A stretch of 18,384 nt of DNA. Origin: Betaproteobacteria bacterium. GTDB lineage: Bacteria > Pseudomonadota > Gammaproteobacteria > Burkholderiales > Gallionellaceae. The stretch spans positions 1-18,384 of the forward strand of contig JAGWMH010000008.1 of NCBI GenBank assembly GCA_028871775.1, in the 5' to 3' direction. Shown piece by piece: positions 1 through 7,498 of this stretch (its first letter is position 1; every line of letters starts with the position of its first letter). The notes below the pieces were generated by a model. The model was not told the DNA's origin, made no database searches, and worked only from the letters and a program-made list of their open reading frames with translations. Made by a program: the position numbers and the translations under genes.

Positions 1-111
1 ATTACGGATATTGAGGCGCCGATATTTAATAACGACTATGGCGGAAATAAGTACTTGAAGTCGCTTCTGTGCATCGAGATCGTTGGCAAGGAATCATCGA
101 ATGATGGCTAA
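1..111 (+). CDS. C-terminal end of an unidentified protein (5' truncated by window edge)
   Basis: Frame 1 is open from the first base to a TAA at 109-111 and gives 36 residues ending in IEIVGKESSNDG. The codons look protein-like and a small ORF and an amidinotransferase gene follow on the same strand, so this is probably the tail of a real gene entering from the left. The fragment is too short for any domain to be recognised and I do not assign a function. The N-terminus and ribosome binding site lie outside the window. Confidence 0.5.
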   Translation: MTDIEAPIFNNDYGGNKYLKSLLCIEIVGKESSNDG

Positions 112-205
112 CCTCTCGGTCAACACGGACCTCGCGCAAAAAGCGCACGAGGCCGGTTACCTCAAACGTTGTGCATCAAAATTGGTAGCCCAGCCCCTTC
201 GTTAA
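101..205 (+). CDS. Possible 34-aa small ORF overlapping the preceding gene's end
   Basis: Two consecutive in-frame ATG codons (101 and 104) follow an AAGGA at 88-92 with good Shine-Dalgarno spacing. The reading frame runs 34 codons to TAA at 203-205. It overlaps the end of the upstream frame by 11 nt, which would allow translational coupling, and it stops 13 nt before the amidinotransferase start. The peptide begins MMANLSVNTDLAQKAHEAGY, is mildly basic and has no membrane segment. No family is recognised. It could equally be a degraded gene remnant or a chance ORF; the ribosome-binding site and spacing are the only support. Confidence 0.3.
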   Translation: MMANLSVNTDLAQKAHEAGYLKRCASKLVAQPLR

Positions 206-218
206 GTTCTAGCAAGCG

Positions 219-1013
219 ATGAAGCATTTCCTCATGTGCGCGCCGAGATTTTTTGAGGTGAGCTATGTAATCAATCCCTGGATGGAAGGCAACCTGGGGA
301 AAGTGAACAACCCACTGGCGCAGCAACAGTGGGAAAACCTGCGTGACATAGTGGCGAAACGGGCATCGGTCAGTTTGGTCGAGCCTGTTGCGGGGTTGCC
401 GGACATGGTGTTCACCGCCAATGCGGGACTGGTTCGGGGAAAGGAATTCATCGTTGCGTCGTTCCGCCATGCCGAAAGGCAGCCTGAAGCAAAATTCTTC
501 GAAAAATTCTTTTCCGTGCAGGGCTACAGGGTGCGGCACCTGCGGCAGGGAACGATATTCGAAGGGGCAGGAGACGCCCTGTTTGATGCGCAATCCAGGC
601 TTTGGATCGGATCGGGAATCAGGAGCGAGTCCCAAGCGCTGGATGAAATCGTTGATGTGCTTGATGTCGAAGCCTGCGGCCTTGAACTTGTTGATCCACA
701 CTGGTATCACCTCGACACGGCATTCTGTCCCCTGCCGAAAGGTCATGCCATCGCCTACGCAAAGGCATTCTCCGGGGAAAGCGTGGCAGCGCTTAACCAT
801 GCCTTCGGTGAAAACATCATCTGGGTCTCGGAAACGGACGCTAGGAATTTCGCTTGCAATGCCATCTCCATCGACCAGAGCGTCATCCTGCACCGGGCAT
901 CGGCAGAACTGAAATCCGCCCTGAAGCAACGCGGTTTTGAAGTCATCGAGGCGGATGTCTCAGAATTCCTCAAGGCCGGCGGCGCATGCAAATGCCTGAC
1001 CCTGGAGATTTGA
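219..1013 (+). CDS. Amidinotransferase / dimethylarginine dimethylaminohydrolase-like protein
   Basis: This 264-aa protein belongs to the pentein-fold guanidino-modifying superfamily (DDAH, arginine deiminase, amidinotransferases), cytosolic enzymes that attack guanidinium groups through a catalytic cysteine. Visible family landmarks are the N-terminal strand and INPWM segment (residues 18-22), PDMVFTANAG (61-70), FEGAGD (114-119), a candidate catalytic His164 in WYHLDTAFCPL, and the C-terminal nucleophile Cys259 in GGACKCLTLE. The first ATG is accepted because the frame is closed by TAG at 210-212 and the N-terminus matches the family pattern; its ribosome binding site is weak. The family also includes ornithine- and arginine-handling enzymes in bacteria, so the exact substrate (arginine, methylarginine or another guanidino compound) cannot be set from sequence alone. 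The neighbours give no pathway clue: the next gene, trpB2, is 124 nt downstream with its own Shine-Dalgarno. Confidence 0.85.
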   Translation: MKHFLMCAPRFFEVSYVINPWMEGNLGKVNNPLAQQQWENLRDIVAKRASVSLVEPVAGLPDMVFTANAGLVRGKEFIVASFRHAERQPEAKFFEKFFSVQGYRVRHLRQGTIFEGAGDALFDAQSRLWIGSGIRSESQALDEIVDVLDVEACGLELVDPHWYHLDTAFCPLPKGHAIAYAKAFSGESVAALNHAFGENIIWVSETDARNFACNAISIDQSVILHRASAELKSALKQRGFEVIEADVSEFLKAGGACKCLTLEI

Positions 1014-1137
1014 AGGAACAGCGCATGGTCGCCGAAGCGCTATTCCGCAAATAATGGGTTCCGCAGCGCTGGTTGTATCCTGCCGCCTGTGCTAAATTTC
1101 TTTCCTGTTCCGTCGTCATAACAACTGGGAGAACGTC

Positions 1138-2493
1138 ATGACACAAACCAAGTTTCTGTTGCAGGAAAGCGATATTCCAACCCACTGGTACAACGTGGTG
1201 GCGGACATGCCGAACCCGCCCGCGCCGGTGCTCGGGCCGGACGGCAAGCCTATCGGGCCGGAGGCGCTGGCGCCGATTTTTCCGATGAGCCTGATCATGC
1301 AGGAAGTATCCGGCGAGCGCTGGATACCGATTCCCGAGGCGGTGCGCGAAGCCTATCGCCTGTACCGGCCTTCGCCGCTGTTCCGCGCACATCGGCTGGA
1401 GGCGGCGCTGGGCACGCCCGCAAAAATCTACTACAAGTACGAGGGCGTTTCCCCGGCGGGATCGCACAAGGTCAACACGTCCATCCCGCAGGCGTATTAC
1501 AACAAGGAGGCGGGCATCAAGCGCATCGCCACCGAGACCGGCGCGGGGCAGTGGGGCTCTTCGATAGCGCTGGCCGGGAAGATGTTCGGGCTGGAGGTGC
1601 GCGTGTATATGGTGAAAGTGAGCTACCAGCAGAAACCGTTCCGCCGCTCGATGATGCACACCTGGGGCGCAGAGGTGTTTGCCAGCCCGTCGCTGGAAAC
1701 GCAGACCGGGCGCGCCGCTCTTGCCGCCGATCCGAACAATCCCGGCTCTCTCGGCCTTGCGATTTCCGAGGCGGTGGAGGATGCCGCCAACCGCGCCGAC
1801 ACCAATTACGCGCTCGGCTCGGTCCTCAACCATGTGTTGCTGCACCAGACCATCATCGGGCTGGAGGCGAAGAAGCAGTTCGAACTGGCAGGCGATTATC
1901 CGGACATGATTTTTGCGCCCTGCGGCGGCGGATCGAATTTCGGCGGTGCGGCCTTCCCCTTCTTCGCCGACAAGGCCTGCGGCAGGAACGTGCGGCTGGT
2001 GGCAGTGGAACCATCGTCCTGCCCGACGCTGACACGCGGCAAATATGCCTATGATTTCGGCGACACGGCGAAGCTCACCCCGCTGCTCAAGATGTACACG
2101 CTGGGGCACGACTTCATGCCGCCGAGCATTCATGCCGGCGGGCTGCGTTATCACGGCGATTCGGCGCTGGTGTCGCAGCTTTATCACGAGAAGCTGATCG
2201 AGGCGGTGGCGGTGCCGCAACTGGCGACGTTCCAGGCGGGCGTGACCTTCGCCCGCGCCGAGGGCATCATCCCCGCGCCGGAGTCGAACCACGCGATTGC
2301 CGCCTGCATCGACGAGGCGCTGCGCTGCAAGCAATCCGGCGAACCGAAGACGCTGTTCTTCAACCTTTCCGGGCACGGCCACTTCGACATGGCGGCCTAT
2401 GACCAGTATTTTGCCGGTGCACTGGAGGACTCCGCCTATCCGGAGGAGACGCTGAAGGCGTCGCTCGCTAATCTGCCCAAGGTCGCGGCCTGA
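1138..2493 (+). CDS. trpB: TrpB2-type tryptophan synthase beta-like PLP enzyme
   Basis: This 451-aa fold-type II PLP enzyme is longer than classical TrpB (about 400 aa) and has the N-terminal extension and wording of the TrpB2 subfamily, which condenses indole with serine to make tryptophan and often works without a tightly bound TrpA. The PLP lysine is Lys111 in GSHKVNTS, the catalytic glutamate is probably Glu133 in TETGAGQWG, and the phosphate-binding glycine loop CGGGSNFGG is at 262-270. The ATG at 1138 follows GGGAGA at a normal distance. No trpA, trpC or trpF lies nearby, so it is a stand-alone copy; in other genomes TrpB2 can supplement or salvage indole beside a canonical trpAB operon elsewhere. 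Its TGA stop lies inside the left arm of a palindromic repeat element, so the C-terminus may have been trimmed or reset by that element. Confidence 0.93.
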   Translation: MTQTKFLLQESDIPTHWYNVVADMPNPPAPVLGPDGKPIGPEALAPIFPMSLIMQEVSGERWIPIPEAVREAYRLYRPSPLFRAHRLEAALGTPAKIYYKYEGVSPAGSHKVNTSIPQAYYNKEAGIKRIATETGAGQWGSSIALAGKMFGLEVRVYMVKVSYQQKPFRRSMMHTWGAEVFASPSLETQTGRAALAADPNNPGSLGLAISEAVEDAANRADTNYALGSVLNHVLLHQTIIGLEAKKQFELAGDYPDMIFAPCGGGSNFGGAAFPFFADKACGRNVRLVAVEPSSCPTLTRGKYAYDFGDTAKLTPLLKMYTLGHDFMPPSIHAGGLRYHGDSALVSQLYHEKLIEAVAVPQLATFQAGVTFARAEGIIPAPESNHAIAACIDEALRCKQSGEPKTLFFNLSGHGHFDMAAYDQYFAGALEDSAYPEETLKASLANLPKVAA

Positions 2494-2640
2494 GAAGCTG
2501 CCTTAAAAATTGCTGCGAAGGGCGTCTGCGGTGTTGCGCGGTACTCGCAATCCTCATGTACTCTGTGTACATTCCGGTTGCTGCGTTCCGTGCGCCTTGG
2601 ATACATCCCTTCTCGCAAATTTTTATGACAGCTTCTGAGG
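2489..2640. repeat. 152-bp palindromic MITE-like element between trpB2 and the glycosylase gene
   Basis: The two ends are long imperfect inverted repeats. The left arm starts CCTGAGAAGCTGCC and continues to GCGAAGGG (2489-2522). Read from the other strand, the right arm starts CCTCAGAAGCTGTC and reaches GAGAAGGG (2640 back to 2607). The midpoint (2564.5) coincides with a separate perfect palindrome, ATGTAC-TCTGT-GTACAT at 2556-2572, so the element is symmetrical at both scales. It has no coding capacity. It is probably a dispersed non-autonomous element whose RNA would fold into one long hairpin, and it may act as a terminator or mRNA stabiliser for trpB2. The copy number in the genome is unknown to me. 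Confidence 0.75.
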
Positions 2641-2650
2641 GCACTCCCGG

Positions 2651-3379
2651 ATGAGTGCCACCGAGTTGATCACCGCTGCGCGGAAACTGTCGCGTGCTGT
2701 ATCCGGGCTGCCCTTCTCCGCACCGGTCACGCATGTCTACAACCCGCTCGACTATGCCTGGGCATGCCACGAGCAATACCTCAGGCGTTACGGCGAAGGC
2801 AGGAAGCGCATCGTGTTCGTCGGAATGAATCCCGGCCCGTTCGGCATGACGCAGACCGGCGTTCCGTATGGCGAAATTGCGGCGGTGCGGGACTGGCTGC
2901 GACTCGATGCCCCCATCGGGAAACCCGCGCACGAAAACCCGGCACGCCCCATCGAAGGCTGGGCCTGCCCGCGCAGCGAAGTCAGCGGGCGGCGGCTGTG
3001 GGGGCTGTTCGCGCAGCGCTTCGGTGAGGCGGACAACTTCTTCGCCGAGCACTTCGTCGCCAACTATTGTCCGCTGGCGTTCTTTGCCGGCGGGCGCAAC
3101 CTCACGCCGGACAAGCTATCTTCAGCAGAGGCCGCCCCGCTGTTTGTGGCCTGCAACGCCCATCTGGTCGAAGTGGTGCGCGCCAGCGGCGCGGAGTGGG
3201 TGATCGGCATAGGCGGCTTCGCGGAAGACCGAGCGCGTGAGGCGCTGGCGGAAGTTCAGAGCATCCGCTTCGGGCGCATCCTGCATCCCAGCCCGGCCTC
3301 GCCCGCCGCAAACCGCGGCTGGGCGGAGCAGGCCACGCGACAGATGCAGGCGCTCGGCCTGTGGGATCACGCCGGGTAG
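2651..3379 (+). CDS. SMUG1-type (family 3) uracil-DNA glycosylase
   Basis: This 242-aa protein excises uracil and oxidised pyrimidines from DNA, the first step of base-excision repair. It shows both hallmark motifs of single-strand-selective monofunctional uracil glycosylases: motif 1, GMNPGPFGMTQTGVPYGE, at residues 58-75, with the Asn used in catalysis in this family, and motif 2, HPSPASPAAN, at 212-221. The segment around EVSGRRLWGLF (110-120) is also typical. The length is close to known bacterial and animal SMUG1 proteins. The start at 2651 sits just after the palindromic repeat, with only a weak upstream purine stretch, and an alternative start is not obvious. SMUG1 homologues are sporadic in bacteria, which suggests horizontal spread of the family. 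The 3' end overlaps the convergent exonuclease III gene by 13 bp. Confidence 0.9.
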   Translation: MSATELITAARKLSRAVSGLPFSAPVTHVYNPLDYAWACHEQYLRRYGEGRKRIVFVGMNPGPFGMTQTGVPYGEIAAVRDWLRLDAPIGKPAHENPARPIEGWACPRSEVSGRRLWGLFAQRFGEADNFFAEHFVANYCPLAFFAGGRNLTPDKLSSAEAAPLFVACNAHLVEVVRASGAEWVIGIGGFAEDRAREALAEVQSIRFGRILHPSPASPAANRGWAEQATRQMQALGLWDHAG

Positions 3380-4140
3380 TCGTACTCCACCATCAGCGGC
3401 GCGTGGTCGCTAAAGCGCTGCTCCTTGTAGATGCCGGCTGATTGCGCAGTTTGTGTAACGCCCGGCGTGGCGATGTGGTAGTCGATGCGCCAGCCCACGT
3501 TCTTTGCCCAGGCCTGGCCGCGGTTCGACCACCAGGTGTAGGCTTCGAGCCCGGGATGCAGTTTGCGGAACACATCGACGAAGCCGACCTCGTCAAACAC
3601 CTGGGTGAGCCAGGCGCGCTCTTCCGGCAGGAAGCCGGAATTCTTCTGGTTGCTGCGCCAGTTTTTCAAATCAATTTCCTTATGCGCGATGTTCCAGTCG
3701 CCGCAGATGATTACCTCGCGCCCGCTGGCGTGCAAATCGCGGAGGTGCGGCATGAATGCCACCATAAATTTGAACTTCACTGCCTGGCGTTCCTCGCCGC
3801 TGGAGCCGGAGGGCAGGTACAGCGACACCACGCTGAGCTTGCCGAATTGCGCCTCGAGGTAGCGGCCCTCGGCATCGAACTCGGGAATACCCAGCCCTTC
3901 GATCACCGCATCCGGCTGGCGCTTCGCGTAGATGCCCACACCGCTGTAACCCTTCTTTTCGGCGTAATGGAAACAGCCGTGATAGCCATGCGGGGCGAGC
4001 ATGTCCGGCGCCATGTCGGCGGCCTGCGCCTTGAGTTCCTGTACGCAGATGATGTCGGCCTGTTGCGCCAGCATCCACGTGAAGAAACCCTTGTTTGCTG
4101 CGGAGCGGATGCCGTTGAGGTTGAGCGAGATGATGCGCAC
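3367..4140 (-). CDS. xth: Exodeoxyribonuclease III (AP endonuclease)
   Basis: This 257-aa member of the exonuclease/endonuclease/phosphatase fold incises DNA 5' to abasic sites and removes 3' blocking groups during base-excision repair. Conserved active-site residues are visible in order: Asn7/Asn9 in SLNLNG, Glu35 in VQELKAQ, Tyr108 in SLYLP, Asp148 and Asn150 in GDWN, Asp220 in WRIDY, and the terminal SDHAPL (Asp245-His246). The length is normal for the XthA/ExoA family. It begins 68 nt from pyrE on the opposite strand, so the two share an intergenic promoter region. It ends inside the last codons of the uracil glycosylase gene, which would create the abasic sites this enzyme processes. Confidence 0.96.
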   Translation of the reverse strand: MRIISLNLNGIRSAANKGFFTWMLAQQADIICVQELKAQAADMAPDMLAPHGYHGCFHYAEKKGYSGVGIYAKRQPDAVIEGLGIPEFDAEGRYLEAQFGKLSVVSLYLPSGSSGEERQAVKFKFMVAFMPHLRDLHASGREVIICGDWNIAHKEIDLKNWRSNQKNSGFLPEERAWLTQVFDEVGFVDVFRKLHPGLEAYTWWSNRGQAWAKNVGWRIDYHIATPGVTQTAQSAGIYKEQRFSDHAPLMVEYDYPA

Positions 4141-4167
4141 GAAATTTCTCGTTGGGCGAAGGTGCGC

Positions 4168-4175
4168 ATTATAAT
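4168..4175. promoter_or_regulatory. Palindromic shared -10 element (ATTATAAT) between xth and pyrE
   Basis: The 68-bp divergent spacer contains ATTATAAT, which reads TATAAT on both strands (4170-4175 on plus, 4173-4168 on minus). It is suitably placed to drive pyrE rightward and xth leftward. No good -35 hexamer is seen at 17 bp in either direction, so strength is uncertain. A second perfect palindrome, GAGCCGGCTC at 4195-4204, lies just before the pyrE start and could be an operator or fold in the short leader. Confidence 0.45.
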
Positions 4176-4208
4176 GCGTGCATCTTCAACTTTTGAGCCG
4201 GCTCCACC

Positions 4209-4856
4209 ATGTTCACTTTCCGCCGGGATTTCATCCGCTTCGCCATCCAGCACGGGGTGCTGCGCTTCGGGGAGTTCCAGACCAAGGCCGGGCGCCTGTC
4301 GCCGTATTTTTTCAATTCCGGTTTGTTCAATGACGGGGCTGCGCTGCGCGAGTTGTGCCAGTTCTATGCGCAGGCGATACTCGCCTCAAAAGTGGAATTC
4401 GACATGCTGTTCGGCCCGGCTTACAAGGGCATCCCGCTGGTTGCTGGCACGGCCATCGCGCTGGCGGAGCAGGGGCGCAACGTGCCTTACTGCTTCAACC
4501 GCAAGGAGGCGAAAGGCCACGGCGAGGGCGGCAGCACGGTGGGGGCGACTTTACAGGGCAGGGTGCTGATCATCGACGACGTGATTTCCGCCGGGACCTC
4601 GGTGCGCGAATCCATCGAGTTGATCCGTGCCGCGGGCGCAACACCGTGCGGGGTCGTGATTGCACTGGATCGCATGGAGCGCGGCCAGGACGAGCTTTCC
4701 GCGGTGCAGGAAGTGAGGAAGAACTACGGCATCCCTGTGGTGTCTATCGCCGCACTGGACGATTTGCTCGGCTATTTGCACGAGCATGCCGGGATGGTGC
4801 AGAATCTGCAGGCAGTACAGTCCTATCGTGACCGTTATGGGGTAAAAAATGACTAA
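4209..4856 (+). CDS. pyrE: Orotate phosphoribosyltransferase
   Basis: This 215-aa enzyme joins orotate to PRPP to give orotidine 5'-phosphate, the fifth step of pyrimidine synthesis, in the cytosol. The PRPP-binding signature [13 protein letters not shown] spans residues 119-131. The mobile catalytic loop is [12 protein letters not shown] (97-108) and the N-terminal orotate-binding region includes [11 protein letters not shown] (29-38). The length matches proteobacterial PyrE. The ATG at 4209 fits the family N-terminus ([13 protein letters not shown]), although the ribosome-binding site is poor. The stop overlaps the start of the next gene by 8 nt, pointing to a two-gene unit. It is divergent from xth, as is common in beta-proteobacteria. 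Confidence 0.97.
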   Translation: MFTFRRDFIRFAIQHGVLRFGEFQTKAGRLSPYFFNSGLFNDGAALRELCQFYAQAILASKVEFDMLFGPAYKGIPLVAGTAIALAEQGRNVPYCFNRKEAKGHGEGGSTVGATLQGRVLIIDDVISAGTSVRESIELIRAAGATPCGVVIALDRMERGQDELSAVQEVRKNYGIPVVSIAALDDLLGYLHEHAGMVQNLQAVQSYRDRYGVKND

Positions 4857-5451
4857 CGCAAAAATTCTTGGTACAACCCTGGTGCTGTTCGCGGCTTTCA
4901 GTGCGACGGCTGAGGCAAAACTTTACAAGTGGGTGGACGACAAGGGCGAAACCCATTACGGCGAGGTTGTTCCCCCGGAATATGCCAACAAGGACAAAGT
5001 GCAATTTAACGAAAAGGGTCTCGAGGTCAAGAAAAAAGAGCCCAAGATTGAGGCCGGTGCGGGCAAGAAGACTCCCGAAGAAGAGCAGGCAACTATAGAC
5101 CAGCGCCGCAGGGATAACGCATTGGTGAATACCTACAGTAATGAAAAGGAAATTGATCTGGCGCGCGATCGCAACCTGCAACAGGTGGAGGCGCGCATCA
5201 ACAGCATCCAGTTGATCCTGAAACCCGCGCAGCAAGACCTGGATAATTACCTCAAGGAAGCAGACGTGTTAAAGCAAGGGGGGAAGAAGATACCCGACTC
5301 ACTGCAGTCAGATATCACAAATGCGGAAAATAAAGTGGCAAAACTCAAGCAGGATCTAGCCAAAGCCCAGGAAAAGGATGCTGCCGTCAGGGCAAGTTTT
5401 GAAGCCGACAAGGTGCGCTACCGCGAACTGACCGGGGGCGCCCAGAAGTAG
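4849..5451 (+). CDS. DUF4124-containing exported coiled-coil protein
   Basis: This 200-aa protein has a signal peptide of roughly 23 residues (positive start, hydrophobic core [13 protein letters not shown], cleavage after TAEA). A DUF4124 domain follows at about residues 24-60, with the characteristic [15 protein letters not shown] and a VPPEYA segment. The remainder is Lys/Glu-rich and predicted to form a helical coiled coil. DUF4124 is common in beta- and gamma-proteobacterial envelope proteins; its function is unknown. It overlaps the pyrE stop by 8 nt and is probably translationally coupled to it, but nothing in the sequence links it to pyrimidine synthesis. It is likely periplasmic, with no lipobox. 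It ends 5 bp from the convergent carbonic anhydrase stop, with no clear terminator between. Confidence 0.85.
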   Translation: MTNAKILGTTLVLFAAFSATAEAKLYKWVDDKGETHYGEVVPPEYANKDKVQFNEKGLEVKKKEPKIEAGAGKKTPEEEQATIDQRRRDNALVNTYSNEKEIDLARDRNLQQVEARINSIQLILKPAQQDLDNYLKEADVLKQGGKKIPDSLQSDITNAENKVAKLKQDLAKAQEKDAAVRASFEADKVRYRELTGGAQK

Positions 5452-5456
5452 TTGAC

Positions 5457-6089
5457 CTAAAGCGCCTCAAACGCATGGGCGGCTGCGTCATAGCGCAGCA
5501 GCTGGCCGTGCTCGATGTCGAAGTACCAGCCATGCAGGAAGAGTGAACCGTCCTCGACGCGTTTGCGCACCCACGGGAATGTCATCAGGTTATGCAAGGA
5601 GATCAGGATAGCGCGCTGTTCGCAGGCGCGCGCCTGGTCCTCCAGCGGCGCGCCCGGCATGTCCTGCGCCACTCCCGCCCGTGCGTCCTCTACCAGATGC
5701 ATCCAGTCGTCAATGAAGGAATCCGGGTTGTTGATGCCGCCGGTTTCCATCAGTGAGCGTATGCCACCGCAGTGTGCATGCCCCAGCACGATGATGTGCT
5801 GCACCCCCAGATTGCGCACGCCGAATTCCAGCGCGGCACTGGTGCCGTGATACTGGCCCTGGTTTTCTGCGGGAGGAACCAGGTTGGCGACGTTGCGGAT
5901 GACGAACAAATCGCCCGGCGCGCAATCCAGCACCAGTGACGGGTCTACCCGCGCATCGCAGCAGGCCACCACCAGCGTGTTGGGGGTTTGCCCCTGCTCC
6001 ACCAGTTGGCGGTACAAGGCATCATTGTGCACAAAATGCTGTTCGCGGAAACGCAGGAAACCCTGGAGTAACTGTTTTGGGGAGGTCAT
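5457..6089 (-). CDS. can: Beta-class carbonic anhydrase
   Basis: This 210-aa enzyme interconverts CO2 and bicarbonate. The zinc ligands of the beta family are in place: Cys43 with the Asp45-Arg47 dyad in ACCDARVDP, and His104 and Cys107 in GHAHCGG. The IRNVANLVPP segment (64-73) and HGTSAALEFGV (81-91) are also typical. It has no signal peptide and is therefore cytosolic. The length is normal. It is the last gene of the leftward fbp-purE-purC-can cluster, 25 nt downstream of the purC stop. In an autotroph it could set the CO2/bicarbonate balance for carboxylations, including the bicarbonate-consuming step that precedes PurE. Whether its role is housekeeping or carbon fixation cannot be separated from sequence. 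The symbol follows common usage for this family. Confidence 0.94.
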   Translation of the reverse strand: MTSPKQLLQGFLRFREQHFVHNDALYRQLVEQGQTPNTLVVACCDARVDPSLVLDCAPGDLFVIRNVANLVPPAENQGQYHGTSAALEFGVRNLGVQHIIVLGHAHCGGIRSLMETGGINNPDSFIDDWMHLVEDARAGVAQDMPGAPLEDQARACEQRAILISLHNLMTFPWVRKRVEDGSLFLHGWYFDIEHGQLLRYDAAAHAFEAL

Positions 6090-6114
6090 GTGCTACAGCT
6101 GAGACGCGAAGGGA

Positions 6115-6999
6115 TCATGTGCCGATCAGCCGCCGCAGGGCTTCGTGATATTTGTCCGAGGTTTTTTGCAGCACCTCGGGCGGCACATTGGGCGCCGGCG
6201 GCTGTTTGTTCCAGCCGGAAGCCTCCAGCCAGTCGCGCACGAATTGCTTGTCGAAGCTGGGCGGGTTGCTGCCGACACGGTACTGGTCGGCGGGCCAGAA
6301 GCGCGAGGAATCCGGCGTCAGCGCCTCGTCTATCAGATACAGCTTGCCCGCAGCATCGACGCCAAATTCGAACTTGGTGTCGGCGATGATGATGCCCTTG
6401 CTGGCCGCGTATTCCGCCGCCTGGGTGTACAGCGCCAGCGTGGCATCGCGTACTTCGTTGGCGCGCGCCTCGCCTAACAACTGCCTGGTCTGTTCGAAGG
6501 AAATATTCTCGTCGTGCTCGCCTATCGCAGCCTTGGTGGAAGGAGTGAACAGCGGTTGCGGCAACTGCTGCGCCTCCTGCAAACCGGCAGGCAGTTTGAT
6601 GCCGCACACCGCTCCGGTTTTTTGATAATCCTTCCAGCCGGAGCCGGCCAGATAACCGCGCACAATCGCCTCTATCGGCAGCGGTTTCAGGCGCTTCACC
6701 ACGAAGGCGCGGCCAGCCACTTGTGCGCGATCCGCCTCGGTCTTCACTACATCTTCCGGCGCAATGCCGGAAAGATGGTTGGGAATGACGTAGCCCAATT
6801 TGGCAAACCAGAAGTTGGACAGGGCAGTGAGCACATGCCCCTTGCCCGGCACCGGTGTGGGCAGGATGACATCGAAAGCGGAGAGGCGGTCGGTCTGCAC
6901 GATGAGCAGATGCCGGTCGTCCACGCCGTAAATGTCGCGCACCTTGCCGCGATGCAGCAGCGGCAGGCTGGTCAGATTGGATTCATATAAAGCAGACAT
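6115..6999 (-). CDS. purC: Phosphoribosylaminoimidazole-succinocarboxamide synthase
   Basis: This 294-aa SAICAR synthetase makes SAICAR from CAIR, aspartate and ATP in purine synthesis. Recognisable blocks are the ATP-binding [11 protein letters not shown] (16-26), [13 protein letters not shown] (35-47), [20 protein letters not shown] (100-119), the DTKFEFGVD metal/substrate segment (207-215) and [13 protein letters not shown] (223-235). At about 295 aa it belongs to the longer PurC type common in beta-proteobacteria rather than the short (about 237 aa) E. coli type. It starts 2 nt after the purE stop, so purE and purC are surely co-transcribed and probably coupled. Confidence 0.97.
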   Translation of the reverse strand: MSALYESNLTSLPLLHRGKVRDIYGVDDRHLLIVQTDRLSAFDVILPTPVPGKGHVLTALSNFWFAKLGYVIPNHLSGIAPEDVVKTEADRAQVAGRAFVVKRLKPLPIEAIVRGYLAGSGWKDYQKTGAVCGIKLPAGLQEAQQLPQPLFTPSTKAAIGEHDENISFEQTRQLLGEARANEVRDATLALYTQAAEYAASKGIIIADTKFEFGVDAAGKLYLIDEALTPDSSRFWPADQYRVGSNPPSFDKQFVRDWLEASGWNKQPPAPNVPPEVLQKTSDKYHEALRRLIGT

Positions 7000-7001
7000 G
7001 T

Positions 7002-7496
7002 TCAGCCCAAAGAGGGGAGAGTGATTGTGGCAATCGCCTCAGCCTGTTTCCTGCGGTAATTGGCAAGCTTCTGCGCCAATCCTGCATCGTTAAGCGCCAG
7101 CATCGCCACCGCAAACAATCCTGCATTGGCCGCGCCCGCTTCGCCGATGGCAAAGGTGGCAACCGGGATGCCTTTCGGCATTTGCACGGTAGACAGCAGC
7201 GAATCCATGCCATTGAGGTGCCTGGAGGGCATGGGCACGCCCAGCACCGGCAGGGTGGTCTTGCCTGCAATCACGCCGGCCAGATGCGCCGCGCCACCGG
7301 CGCCGGCTATAAAACACTGCACCCCCTGCGCCGTCATTTCCTTGATGTAGTCGAACAGCAGGTCGGGAGAGCGGTGCGCGGAAATCACCCTTGCGTCATA
7401 AGCCACCCCGAAATCCTGCAATTGCTGCGCGGCCTGCTGCATGGTTTCCCAGTCGTTCGAGCTGCCCATCACAATTGCAACCAGCGGCTTGCTCAT
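7002..7496 (-). CDS. purE: N5-carboxyaminoimidazole ribonucleotide mutase (class I PurE)
   Basis: This 164-aa mutase moves the carboxyl group of N5-CAIR to give CAIR. Class I motifs are clear: [10 protein letters not shown] (10-19), the active-site histidine His41 in [19 protein letters not shown] (65-75), and [16 protein letters not shown] near 87-102. The length is typical. Class I PurE normally needs PurK to make N5-CAIR from bicarbonate, and purK often sits next to purE. Here no purK is present and purC and a carbonic anhydrase follow instead. It starts 2 nt after the fbp stop, so it belongs to the same transcription unit. Confidence 0.97.
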   Translation of the reverse strand: MSKPLVAIVMGSSNDWETMQQAAQQLQDFGVAYDARVISAHRSPDLLFDYIKEMTAQGVQCFIAGAGGAAHLAGVIAGKTTLPVLGVPMPSRHLNGMDSLLSTVQMPKGIPVATFAIGEAGAANAGLFAVAMLALNDAGLAQKLANYRRKQAEAIATITLPSLG

Positions 7497-7498
7497 GT

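Noticed and set aside
1025..1054. Nine-codon ORF after the amidinotransferase with AGGA upstream
   Set aside because: It is too short to distinguish from chance and has no structural or positional support.
970..2382. Long open frame (470 codons) on the minus strand opposite trpB2
   Set aside because: It is Arg/His-rich with no family likeness, lies fully opposite a clear PLP enzyme, and is the usual antisense openness of G+C-rich coding sequence.
3442..4569. Open frame on the plus strand spanning xth and the pyrE start
   Set aside because: It overlaps two well-recognised genes in other frames and its translation resembles no protein.
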